Below are positions 44,746-53,726 of a stretch of DNA of 64,000 nucleotides, in pieces. The notes under the pieces are model-generated. The model was not told the origin of the DNA. It worked only from the letters and a program-made list of their open reading frames with translations, and ran no database searches. The position numbers and the translations under genes were made by a program. Source of the stretch: Bathymodiolus brooksi (Eukaryota; Mollusca; Bivalvia; Mytilida; Modiolidae); NCBI GenBank assembly GCA_963680875.1, contig OY804580.1, positions 110,859,534-110,923,533 of the forward strand. Direction: 5' to 3'. Within the stretch, counting starts at the first letter, position 1, and the number at the start of each line of letters is the position of its first letter.

Positions 44746-45223
44746 TAAACAGGAATTATCCCTCACCTCCCCCTTATACCTAAAACATGTTAATTTATAC
44801 ATGTATCTGCATGTGTTTCCAAGAAACTGTTTTTTTTTTATTTCTGTGTAGAAGTACTTGTTATAGTCAACACCCCTAATGTAATCTTATAATGACTAAG
44901 ATTTTATGGCTAGTTTTTGCTTTTAAGTTCTAATTACCAATTACAAACAGCTAGTTCATCCGTATTTTTATTTTAAGATGTTCAATTTCCCGCTCATTCA
45001 TTTATCATAGGAACACTCTTTCATTTATCATAGTAACAAATGAAGCGTTAATTAGAGGAGTACCGAAATTTATGGGAAAATTAAGTATCTAAAAATAGAA
45101 GACAGTAACTTATAAACTCATTTAAGTCTACGATATTGACAACAAAGTTGTGGACTTTATCATCACTAATATTGATATTTGACACCAGACAAAGCAAGAA
45201 AAAACCTCGTGTATTTTTTACAG

Positions 45224-45337
45224 GTGATTTTATTCGGTTTTGTATTCACTGCTGTGTCGGTATTGCCGGAAAAACATGAGGTGTATTTCAAGTTGGATTA
45301 TATAATGAGCTCTGATGTAGATAATTGGCAACAAAAG
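45224..45337 (+). CDS. Candidate internal coding exon, 38 codons
   Basis: A TTTTTTACAG acceptor, then 114 bp open in one frame (V-I-L-F-G-F-V-F-T-A at the start, a hydrophobic segment; V-D-N-W-Q-Q-K at the end), then a GTAGGC donor. The length is a multiple of three. A hydrophobic start followed by a polar stretch would suit a signal or membrane segment. No family was recognised and no partner exon was found, so this may be chance. Confidence 0.3.
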
Positions 45338-45454
45338 GTAGGCATGTCATACACCATGTTGTAGAAAAATTATCATATTTCAAGTAGAGAATAAATTTAA
45401 GGTCATTTAAAAATTCTAAAACATTTTTTTCGACCGTGAACTGAGGCAACCGAC

Positions 45455-46200
45455 GCGAAACCGATAAGGACCTTTCTTTATGGATAAACGTAGATAGTAA
45501 ACAAATACATGCATGAAACGAGTGCCTGTGGCTTGTTATCAGTTTATAAAAAAAAACTAAAATAATTCTCACAGGTTCCTAGCTAAAATCGTTACACATT
45601 AAACATTTTGCTTCACACCATTTCCCAAAATATTTCCATATTATAAAAAAAGCGATCTTTAAATATTGGACTTCTCTCAACCCGCACCTTGGCATTTTTT
45701 TTTTTATAAATTTGTGATGGTTGTCCGTAAAAATGTAATGGAATATATCCAATCGTAACTTCTCGGCCATTCTCGCTACCCTTCAAATAACCTCGTATGC
45801 ATTAGGCGTATAAATCGCACTACTTTTCACATGTCAGTTACATGGAAGTTTGATAAAGTTATATTTTAAGCAATTATCTATATTTCAATTAAAGTTTTAA
45901 TTAGTTTTGCATGATTAGATTTTACTTAGTATGTCTTCCATATTGGATTTTCGTGGACTATATTTTTGTGCGGCTTAACTTAACTTATCTTCCGGCAAAC
46001 AATTTAAGAAGAATTTCTACTATGTACATACGAGGTTATTGCAGGGTAGCGAGAATGGCCGAGTAGTTACGATTGGGATATATCATCGCATTGGTTGTCC
46101 TTAAGAATAAAGTACGGTTAAAAAAGTGTTTAAACAAATTTCAAATATGACAAAGTGCTATTGTCCAAATAAATCTATCTATTACTTCTTTAAGGTTAAT
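45455..46200. repeat. Dispersed repeat X, inverted copy, interrupted by a MITE
   Basis: Bases 45545-45748 and 46084-46200 are together the reverse complement of 28220-28550. Bases 45455-45545 match 44640-44745 inverted. The two halves are separated by a 329-bp element flanked by ATATAT. Confidence 0.75.
45749..46077. mobile_element. 329-bp MITE with about 48-bp inverted ends
   Basis: The left end reads CCAATCGTAACTTCTCGGCC and the right end, reverse complemented, CCCAATCGTAACTACTCGGC; the arms continue through ATTCTCGCTACCCT and AACCTCGTATG. ATATAT lies on both sides (45743-45748 and 46078-46083), and the uninterrupted target is present in repeat X near 28340. The interior is AT-rich and non-coding. 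The superfamily is uncertain. Confidence 0.85.
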
Positions 46201-46956
46201 ACCAAAATTTCGACCAGTTTTCGACAATCGATGTTGATAAGTTTCTGAATTGATATGACCTCAATATGTACATTATCAATGTCATAGCAGACGATGAAAC
46301 CAAAATTGGTCTGTATGAGATATATTTTTTAAATGACTAAAGCTTTGTTAAGGTGACGAAAAAATGAATTACGAAAAAATACAATTTGAACGTGAAATAA
46401 TAGATGTGGTACGTAGTTCTTACATTTAAAGATGACATTTTTAAATCAGATTTCTTGAGATCATTTATGCAATTTCAGCATCATAATATAACCTCTGACA
46501 AATGAAGCGATCAAAATAATGAGAGATTTTATCACGTGAAACAAACCGTCGAAAACAGGAGACCGTCGAAAATGGGTGACGTTGCGACATTACTAATCGT
46601 TCACTTTAATTTCATAATACAGCTTCGGAACATGTTTGTATTCCTGAAATCAATCCACATTGCATATTAAGTCTTTATGCTTTGTTTATGGAGTTTTATT
46701 ATGCTTTGTTTTTGTTTTTTTTAAAGATATGCATTATATTTACAATGATACATACGTTCTGTATTCTGCAAAAAATGACGTTCAGTGCTTTTCATTACCT
46801 GACTTTGTCGGTCCGCTGTGAGGAATTAGATGCACATATTAACTATATTTATTTCTGAAAAGCACATACTGTGAACACATTTTGAAGAAATTTTATCAAC
46901 ATCTGAGGTGGGGCCGATTTTGGCCCTTATAGCTCCCAGTCCTTTGATAGACTAAT
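46201..46956. other. Intergenic DNA, about 0.75 kb
   Basis: No supported gene. GACCGTCGAAAA is repeated at about 46545 and 46561. GGGGCCGATTTTGGCCCTTA at 46912 resembles sequence at 30779. Confidence 0.45.
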
Positions 46957-47121
46957 AGGTACTTACACGAGTCCCTATTGAAAATCTGGGATTTCTACCA
47001 CGAGTGTGAGAAATTCCGTCTTTTCACGAGTGGAGCGTAGCGGAACGAGTGGAAAGACGCTGAATTTCTCTCACGAGTGGAAGAAATCCCAGATCTTCAA
47101 TAAGGACGAGTGCAAGTACCT
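46957..47121. mobile_element. Hairpin element with about 75-bp arms
   Basis: AGGTACTTACACGAGTCC (46957) is mirrored by GGACGAGTGCAAGTACCT (47104-47121). The arms continue through ATCTGGGATTTCT and CACGAGTG, with roughly 85% matching. The loop contains GAGTGGAGCGTAGCGGAACG. It is probably a small fold-back MITE. A second MITE follows within 20 bp. Confidence 0.7.
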
Positions 47122-47139
47122 GTTTCTTCTGTTTCAACT

Positions 47140-47296
47140 TGAAAAAAAAATTTGCGCCGAGCGGAGGGAGGCGCGAACATTTTTGGGGTATTTCGTGTGA
47201 CAAATCACTATTTTGCGCCAAAAAATCATATTTTTTCCAATTTTAGGGGGGCGCGCTCCGGGTGCGCCCCCCCCCCCCCCCCTGGATCCGCCCCTG
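47140..47296. mobile_element. MITE related to the insertion in piggyBac exon 6
   Basis: Shares TGCGCCGAGCGGAGGGAGGC, TTTTGGGGTATTTCGTGTGA and CCAATTTTAGGGGG with 27653-27820. The right end, GGATCCGCCCCTG, is intact, but a run of about 17 C precedes it. The left terminus is missing, so the copy is truncated or joined to the neighbouring hairpin. Confidence 0.7.
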
Positions 47297-47404
47297 TATA
47301 TACATTAGATGCATGTGTTTGGTGGATCAGTGATGTGCTATTGTTCATACCAAATATTTTAGTGATTCACATAATTATTGCAGTTTATGTTTATTAATCC
47401 TTCC

Positions 47405-47770
47405 TTTTGGTTCTTTCAGCATCAGCCCTTGGTGACCGTTGCATTTGAATATTGTTTAATGGTTCATGTGCACTGGTCACGAGGAGGACATCATTTGTAT
47501 ACATATACGAGTTGACATTATTTATATAAAAGAAACTGTAAAGTAAGTGGGGTTTTTTTCTTTTTCTTTTTTTTTATATTGCTAATGTGTACTAATGTGT
47601 ACTAATGTGTACTAATGTGTACTAATGTGTACTATGGTCAGTACTATGGTCAGTACTATGGTCAGTACTATGGTCAGCTTGGTCAAAGGTCCCTTTAGCA
47701 CCTGCCTCTGGTGACCACTGCATTTGGATAACTGATACTTGTCCTTGTGCATTGGTCACGGAGGGGGCAG
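47405..47770. repeat. Two diverged copies of an about 75-bp segment flanking short tandem repeats
   Basis: Segments at about 47420-47490 and 47698-47765 share GGTGACC, CTGCATTTG/TTGCATTTG, TGTGCA and TGGTCACG in order, each preceded by a CTTTCAG/CTTTAG acceptor-like sequence. Between them, from about 47582, are five ACTAATGTGT units and then four ACTATGGTCAGT units. They could be duplicated exons or a duplicated repeat; neither is proven. Confidence 0.5.
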
Positions 47771-47812
47771 CCATGCTGTGCCTGTATTGTTGGTAAAGGT
47801 TAAATATGATAT

Positions 47813-47935
47813 GTATACAAGATACAAGATACAAGATACTTTATTTTCCAAATCAGGGCCCCTGGAGGGCATGATACAACATTTATAATTAGCACATACA
47901 CAATAAATAAAGTAAAATATAATAATTGTTTTATT
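47813..47935 (-). mobile_element. Possible 3' tail of a non-LTR retrotransposon
   Basis: Three tandem ACAAGAT-type units (47815-47841) abut ACTTTATTTTCCAAATCAGG and a conserved-looking GGGCCCCTGGAGGGCATG stretch. On the minus strand this reads as a 3' UTR followed by short terminal repeats, as in CR1/L2-like elements. No coding part is present. Confidence 0.35.
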
Positions 47936-49320
47936 ACCATCAACCACAGGGCCTTGTCACTATCCAGGTAAATATACTATTTTATTTTTTATTTTTTCCT
48001 TATTTAATATGATAATAGGTGTTACCTAACTTGGGACGAAGTCCAATATCTAAAAAAAATATTAACTCAGATATCATGTCGTCACATCTGCTCGGTCATG
48101 CAATAAAGTCGGTCGTTTGTTTTGATTTACAATTCTCGCGCAGCACGAGACCAATGACGTCATTCTGTATATTCATAGCGTACATAAACACAGAGGGAAT
48201 TCTTTTCAACGTCAAAATTACAAGATGAGATTAAAATAGAGAAGTTTGAATTGAATAAATTCCATGCAAGTCGATGGTATTCCCCAAGCATTTTTATTTT
48301 CCGGTTTGTTGACATAATCGTCATCACAGTTCATGACCGTTTCTGGAATGTAGGCCAAGCAAATTGTATTTTAAAATACTTTGAAAATATGATGATTGAT
48401 CATTCAGATTCCATCATTTTCTAGAAAATGGCCGATTTTACCGGGAAAATACATACAAGTGCTCTCCATTAGTCACAAAATGGCAGATTATTTTGCATAT
48501 CCACTGCTGCTTTAATAACAAATATACCCCTTACTTCTTGGGGTAATGAAATGAAATTCACAGAGAAGATAGAAAAAGAATTAATTCAACAGCAATAATC
48601 AAAATTTATAGCATAAATTGAACAGAGAATTAAATTAAACCAGACAGAAAAATGCGATTATCTGGTTAAAAAAAACCCCTGTCATTATTACAAATAACAT
48701 CAACAAAACTGTATTGTTACCACTCTATGATAATAAATGTGATTAAAATAAATTGAAATCAGTCATTAATTGTTTTATAAAAATATGGCAGGATGTAGTC
48801 AGTCTAATAGATTGTATTGACAAAAGCAAAAACACCAAATTCACTGGATTAAATACTTTATTATATGGGTAAGCAAGTTTAATATTTGCATCAAATAATT
48901 AATTTTTAATACTTCAATTTCAAACTATTTAAAAAAAAAACATCTTTTGAAATTTTTCAGACGAAACAATTGCACTGAAAAAGCTAAAATACTGTACTTT
49001 CTTAATCTGGTTTACTTTTTAAGTTTGGTTGGCCTATGACAAAATCATGTGCTTTATTGACCTTTGACCGACTTTATGTGACGTAATAGGACGCCATTTG
49101 GAAAAAAGGTAGTAAACAAATATGGGTCAGTGTGTAATTATTATCGATCTTTTTTCCATGGAATTTTACACATGTGAGCAAGAATAGATGAGGAACATAA
49201 TTAAAAAGAAAAAAATGTTTACTTTTCAAACATGAAAAAAATATTCAAACATTATCCAATGACTGACCGACTTATTGTCATACGAGAATAAATGGACCTA
49301 TAAAAAAATTTCAAAGCAGA
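47936..49320. other. Intergenic DNA, about 1.4 kb
   Basis: No supported gene, RNA or repeat. The open frame at 48019-48228 lacks any recognisable domain. AATAAA-type signals occur, but with no transcript context. Confidence 0.5.
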
Positions 49321-49342
49321 CCGGGGGGGGGGGGGGGGGGGG
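49321..49342. repeat. Poly(G) run
   Basis: About 20 consecutive G after CC at 49321. It could form a G-quadruplex. The exact length in an assembly is unreliable for such runs. Confidence 0.8.
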
Positions 49343-49603
49343 CTTTCTTAAAAGAGGGGGGAAATAGGGGGATCCAAACCCAACGTCTCAATTTCATAGA
49401 AAATATTATTTCGGACAGGAGGAGGAAGAAATAAAACTCTATTTAATGATTATTGTCAGTCCCATGGTATATGTTTAATGGGCTAGAACACACTGTGAAT
49501 TTGAGTCATTTTTTAACATTCATAACCGGAAGTAGTTCCAGAGTTTCAACTATGCATACAACATTTTAATTAACGAGTTTATTACAAATCTATGAGTTGA
49601 AAA

Positions 49604-49712
49604 GAAGGTACGAAACGTCTCACTATACATTTTTACCCCGGTACGAAACGTCCTGATTTAGGTACGAAACGACCTGGTACGAAACGACCAGGTTACGAAA
49701 CGTCCTGCACCC
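49604..49712. repeat. Cluster of GGTACGAAACG motifs
   Basis: Five copies of GGTACGAAACG(T/A)CC or GTTACGAAACGTCC with irregular spacing and both T and A variants. The phase is not constant, so it is a motif cluster rather than a clean minisatellite. Just upstream of the Mutator-like element. Confidence 0.7.
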
Positions 49713-49839
49713 TTCCAGATTACTGCGCATCCGATTTTCTGCAGATTTAACCATGTATTGGTTTCCGGTGTATCATTTCCGGTGCAATGAATTTAAGCCA
49801 TTAGTGATATGGAAAATATTGCTATTTCTGCCATAGTTG

Positions 49840-50367
49840 CATCTTCGCTAGCCAAGGGTTACGATTCGGGTCCCCCTTCTCTCCACCCTTGGCGGATCTA
49901 TAATACATTTTGAAATTCGCGCGCAATGCCACCTGGTGGTTTATCGAAGTTGCGCCCCTTAGATAGTAGTAATCGCCAGCCAATCAGAATCGTTTTGTTA
50001 TACGTATGTTGGAGAGTTGAAAATGGCAGCGCCCAGTGAAGAAAAACTTATTTGTGATCAATTTAATTTGGAAGCACTTACTGTCAACCAATTGAAAGTT
50101 TCAAAGCTTTGGCAGACGGGAAAGATGTTTTCATTGGAACCAAAACGGGAAGTGGCAAATCGTTGTCATATGAGAGCATTCCGGTGCCATCTTTGTTTAC
50201 ATTTCGTCGATAACATGTGCTCCGTGTAAAACGTCTTCTGATTGGATACGTGTACTGGTAGCCGTAACCAATGAAATATTAAAGCGCGAATCCTCAAAAT
50301 GTATTCTAGATCTGCCAAGGGTGGAAAGAAGGGGGACCCGAATCGTAACCCTTGGCTAGCGAAGATG
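49840..50367. mobile_element. Mutator-like non-autonomous element, 528 bp, with about 85-bp inverted ends
   Basis: CCATAGTTG flanks both ends (49831-49839 and 50368-50376), a 9-bp target duplication typical of Mutator-like elements. The left end CATCTTCGCTAGCCAAGGGT is the exact reverse complement of the right end. The arms continue through TACGATTCGGGTCCCCCTTC, CCACCCTTGGC and AATACATTTTGA with few mismatches. The exact boundary is ambiguous by one or two bases because the flanks and ends overlap. The interior carries part of a helicase-like coding sequence, described separately. Confidence 0.8.
50022..50190 (+). pseudogene. Helicase gene fragment (RecQ-like motif I) inside the Mutator-like element
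   Basis: An ATG at 50023 opens with A-A-P-S-E-E-K-L, followed by F-N-L-E-A-L-T-V-N-Q-L-K. After a frame change near 50100-50110 the reading becomes A-L-A-D-G-K-D-V-F-I then G-T-K-T-G-S-G-K-S-L-S-Y-E. G-x-x-G-S-G-K-S followed by a short Leu/Tyr stretch is helicase motif I (Walker A) in the RecQ context, with the Q-motif region just upstream. Only the start of the protein is present and it is frameshifted. It may be a captured host fragment or a relic of a gene from an autonomous relative. Confidence 0.55.
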
Positions 50368-50664
50368 CCATAGTTGGGACTTCGTCCCATATTAATAATA
50401 GCATTATTGATTGCACATCTCTGATCTACTGACAGTTGTTGTTAAAAGTTTATTTTACTGGAAATAAAACTTTATATTCAAACAAATTGCACTGGTGGCT
50501 TATATAATTATATGACATTATCAATATTTCCTTGTTATTATGTACATTGTATCTTTGTATTCCATATTGTCAATCATTGTAATTGCTATGCCCCTTGTGG
50601 GTCCTTAATTGGTCAATAAAGTATTCTTCTTCATCTTTTTCTTCTTCTTCTTCTATACACACAG

Positions 50665-50724
50665 AATATGCCAGGAATTGTTGATAGATCTTCATCGATC
50701 AAAGGCATTAGCAAAAACATTCAG
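50665..50724 (+). CDS. Candidate small coding exon, 20 codons
   Basis: A pyrimidine-rich tract of CTT units ends in ACACACAG; 60 bp stay open (N-M-P-G-I-V-D-R at the start); then CAG/GTAAGT, a perfect donor consensus. No family or neighbouring exon was recognised. The (CTT)n tract could create a false acceptor. Confidence 0.3.
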
Positions 50725-52541
50725 GTAAGTAAACAACAAATTTATTAATATTTCATCAAATTCAGTGGAAAAACTAACTCGAATAATACTGCGCCCTCTA
50801 TTGGCACTATCGCTGGATGAGGGTTTGGACTCTCCTTGTGATAAAAACGCGTCAGCTGCTCTCTGAAAGAGAGAGCCAATCAGCGATGATTATTTGCCGA
50901 GTATGCGCAAGGCGGTTCTTCCAATTTCCGGTAATGTTTACAAGCAACAAGAAATGGAGATCGACAAGGTTGATTAACGATGTTTAATTCATTATTTAGT
51001 TTTCCTACATTTCTTCTCTTTTCGCCTTTTAGATTAGTAAGGTCAAACACGTGGGTACAATGAAAATATTTGACACCTGAACGCTCCATTGACCTATGTT
51101 TACAAACATTTCCTAAGCTCCTCCTTCTTTTAGTGCCAAAAGTCACCACGCGCAGTTTATGCCCAGAATGCATTGCTAATTTGAAGCTTCCGATTGACGC
51201 GTTTTATCGAGAAAGTCGTTCAGGCGTTAATATAGCAAAGCGTAATATAACGACTGGATTATTCGGGTTATGGAAAAACTTAACAAATTTGTCCAGTTTT
51301 ATCATCAACGTCGCCCGAGGCATTTTTCCATAATGCATCACTATACGTCATAATAAATTACCCCGATAGGTGGCGTTACTATCTCGTAACTTGGTAACTA
51401 CGTAACCAATGTCTTTCGTAACTTATTTCGTAACCATTTCGTACATTTTTTCGTAACTTGTAGCCCTTTCATTTATCTATCGATCTATGGTACTTTCAAA
51501 CCTCTCAGTGACGTCATAAGCAAGCTGGGTGACGTCAATCGATCTTCCTCATTGATAGTTTAGAATTAACTCTTAAGAATAAACCCTCACCCAGACACTT
51601 GTTTTTAGTACGAACTCTCGCGCCATTGGCGCTCGCCTAACTTGGTAGTGTACCCTAACCCCTGTTGATCTAGTGATTAACTTTGTCTAGTGATCTTCCG
51701 GTTATGGGAGCTATTACATAATATATCGGTATCGTCTGCCATTGTTGTTTTCTATTTGCGGCTGTCAACAAAAACCAAAAACACCTAATTCTAAAAATAG
51801 CGAATTTACGGAACTACTTTTTATTGATTATACTCGGCCGATTTGATTGGCTGACAATGCCATATAAGACAAGGTCACGTGCAACTGTCTTTATGGCTTG
51901 TCTTACATAGAAAACGCATCAAAACGGAAGAAAATTTGTTTTCATTTAATTTTCATAGTATACATTTTTTTTTCGAAGGTTAATGTTCAAAATATCATTT
52001 CCGCAACGTGTCCCAATGGTCATTTCGGCTTATTTGACTGATGTTCAAATAAATTAGATGGTATTGAACAACCTTATTTTTTTATATATTAGATGGTTTA
52101 CATATTGATGCTTCAATATGTGCATATTCGTGAGTGCTTTTGTTTTAGAACATGCCATTATTGCCTAAGATGACGGCGTCCTTAAAAACGCAGTCATTCC
52201 CACAACGGCATTTGAATTTCGCACTAATGTTTGATGGAAGATAATAACAGAAAGATAGACCACGTGGCAGTTTAGCAGACGCTTTTTTGATATACATGAT
52301 GCCGGATGCAACCATGAATATTTGGTAACTTTTCTTTAATATGATCTCTGACTCGACAATTTGTGGACGTATGTTAATTGTAAGTCATTACCGTATGCAG
52401 TAAAACAACTCTTATCAGATTTTTTACAAAAATAACACATATGCAACGATTTTAACCTTATGTACAACAACGACCAAAGATTGGCGCCTTTTACACTCGA
52501 GAACCCCCATTATATCCTCAAAATTCAACAAAATGTCATTA
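50725..52541. other. Intergenic DNA, about 1.8 kb
   Basis: Overlapping open frames at 50880-51173 (minus) and 51070-51333 (plus) show no domain. At 51390-51470 CGTAAC/CGTAACTT recurs five to six times. GTCATTACCG-like words begin to appear from 52388. No supported gene. Confidence 0.45.
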
Positions 52542-52934
52542 CCGGTGTCATAGAGTAAACCTTCCCCCATAGTAGATTAACCCCCCGGAAGATTTACTAT
52601 ATAGTATTTATTCCGCATAGTAAACCTTCCTACCTACTCAAATACTGCAAAATGGCTCCATACATTTTTTTTTTACCTTTTAATCATAAACGGATATAAT
52701 TTAATGGTATATAACCATTAAAATTAACACGATTAAGGTGCTAAATTCCGAATCAATAGTAATTATCCGGATTAAGGGGGAACATTTACTATATAGCAAA
52801 ATATCCGGGGGGATGATCGGCTATGGATGGGGGAATGTTTGCTATAGTAAATTTTACCCCGGGGGAATATTTACTATATAGTAAACATTCCGGGGGAAAG
52901 TTTGCTATATGGAAGGTTTACTATACGACACCGG
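52542..52934. mobile_element. MITE with palindromic TTTACTATATAG motifs
   Basis: The left end, CCGGTGTCATAGAGTAAACC, is mirrored by GGTTTACTATACGACACCGG at the right end. Inside, TTTACTATATAG, CTATATAGTAAAC and GGGGGAA/TTCCCCC recur in both orientations. The flanks contain GTCATTACCG words on both sides, so the target duplication cannot be defined. No coding capacity. Confidence 0.7.
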
Positions 52935-53030
52935 AACGAGTCATTACCGTATATTTTTGTCGCGGTAATGACATTTGCTGTTACAGGTAATGACATTTGT
53001 CGTTACGGTAATGACGGCTTCATTAGGAAA
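52935..53030. repeat. GGTAATGAC direct repeats
   Basis: GGTAATGACATTTG occurs at about 52965 and 52988, then GGTAATGACGG at 53009; GTCATTACC forms occur nearby at 52388, 52535, 52943 and 53126. A degenerate cluster of both orientations rather than a regular array. Confidence 0.55.
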
Positions 53031-53726
53031 TGCACAAATTAAGACATGTATTAATCTGTTTTGTAGTACATTAAATTGATTATGCTAGCTTTTTGCATTG
53101 ACTAGCATCGTTTTACTCCTTTTGTCATTACCATAGCATTAATGTCATTTCCGCAACATACTGTCCTTACCGTAGCACACTATAATTGTACATTTCAACA
53201 TTTATCTTGTAGTTTTATTGTACAATAAAAAATTCCATGATGTTAATTAAGTTGTTTCAAGTATTAAATGGGTATTTCAGTATAACTATAGGTGCAGTTA
53301 GACATTCATTCATAATTTAGAGTTACGTTCGGGAGAAAATTTCTGAAATGTTGAACCTAATTAGAAAATATCGATGGTTTGCAACATTATTCTAAAGGTT
53401 TTAATTTACCATATTGTAAAGTGTTTCAAACACCAATCAATCAATCAATCTGTTTATAACTGAAAATGAAAACTCAATTTTCGTTCCTGTAAAGTTTTGA
53501 TCCAACATTTTTGGTATGTTGCGTAAATGACCATTTAGACTGGTATCCATGTAAAAACTAATAAAAAATATCTTTTTTCTAAGTATCAACTACTGCTGTA
53601 TATATATTTATAAAAATTAAGGCTAGTTCTGTTAAACAGCCTTGGTCAAAATTTGATTCCACTACTTTCGAAATCTAAGAAAACAGAATGCGTTTTGGTG
53701 CCCAAGTCAAAGAATGACCCTGCATA
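53031..53726. other. Intergenic DNA with a SINE tail scrap
   Basis: GTGTTTCAAACACCAATCAA and further ATCA units at 53420-53452 are a degraded SINE 3' end. Nothing else is supported up to the start of the 33-bp array. Confidence 0.5.

Noticed and set aside
46025..46077. tRNA-Ser-like A box as a tRNA gene
   Set aside because: The segment is one arm of an inverted repeat with no B box at the right distance.
50880..51333. Overlapping plus and minus open frames as a gene pair
   Set aside because: Neither shows a domain or splice context, and they overlap each other; chance frames in a more GC-rich stretch are likelier.
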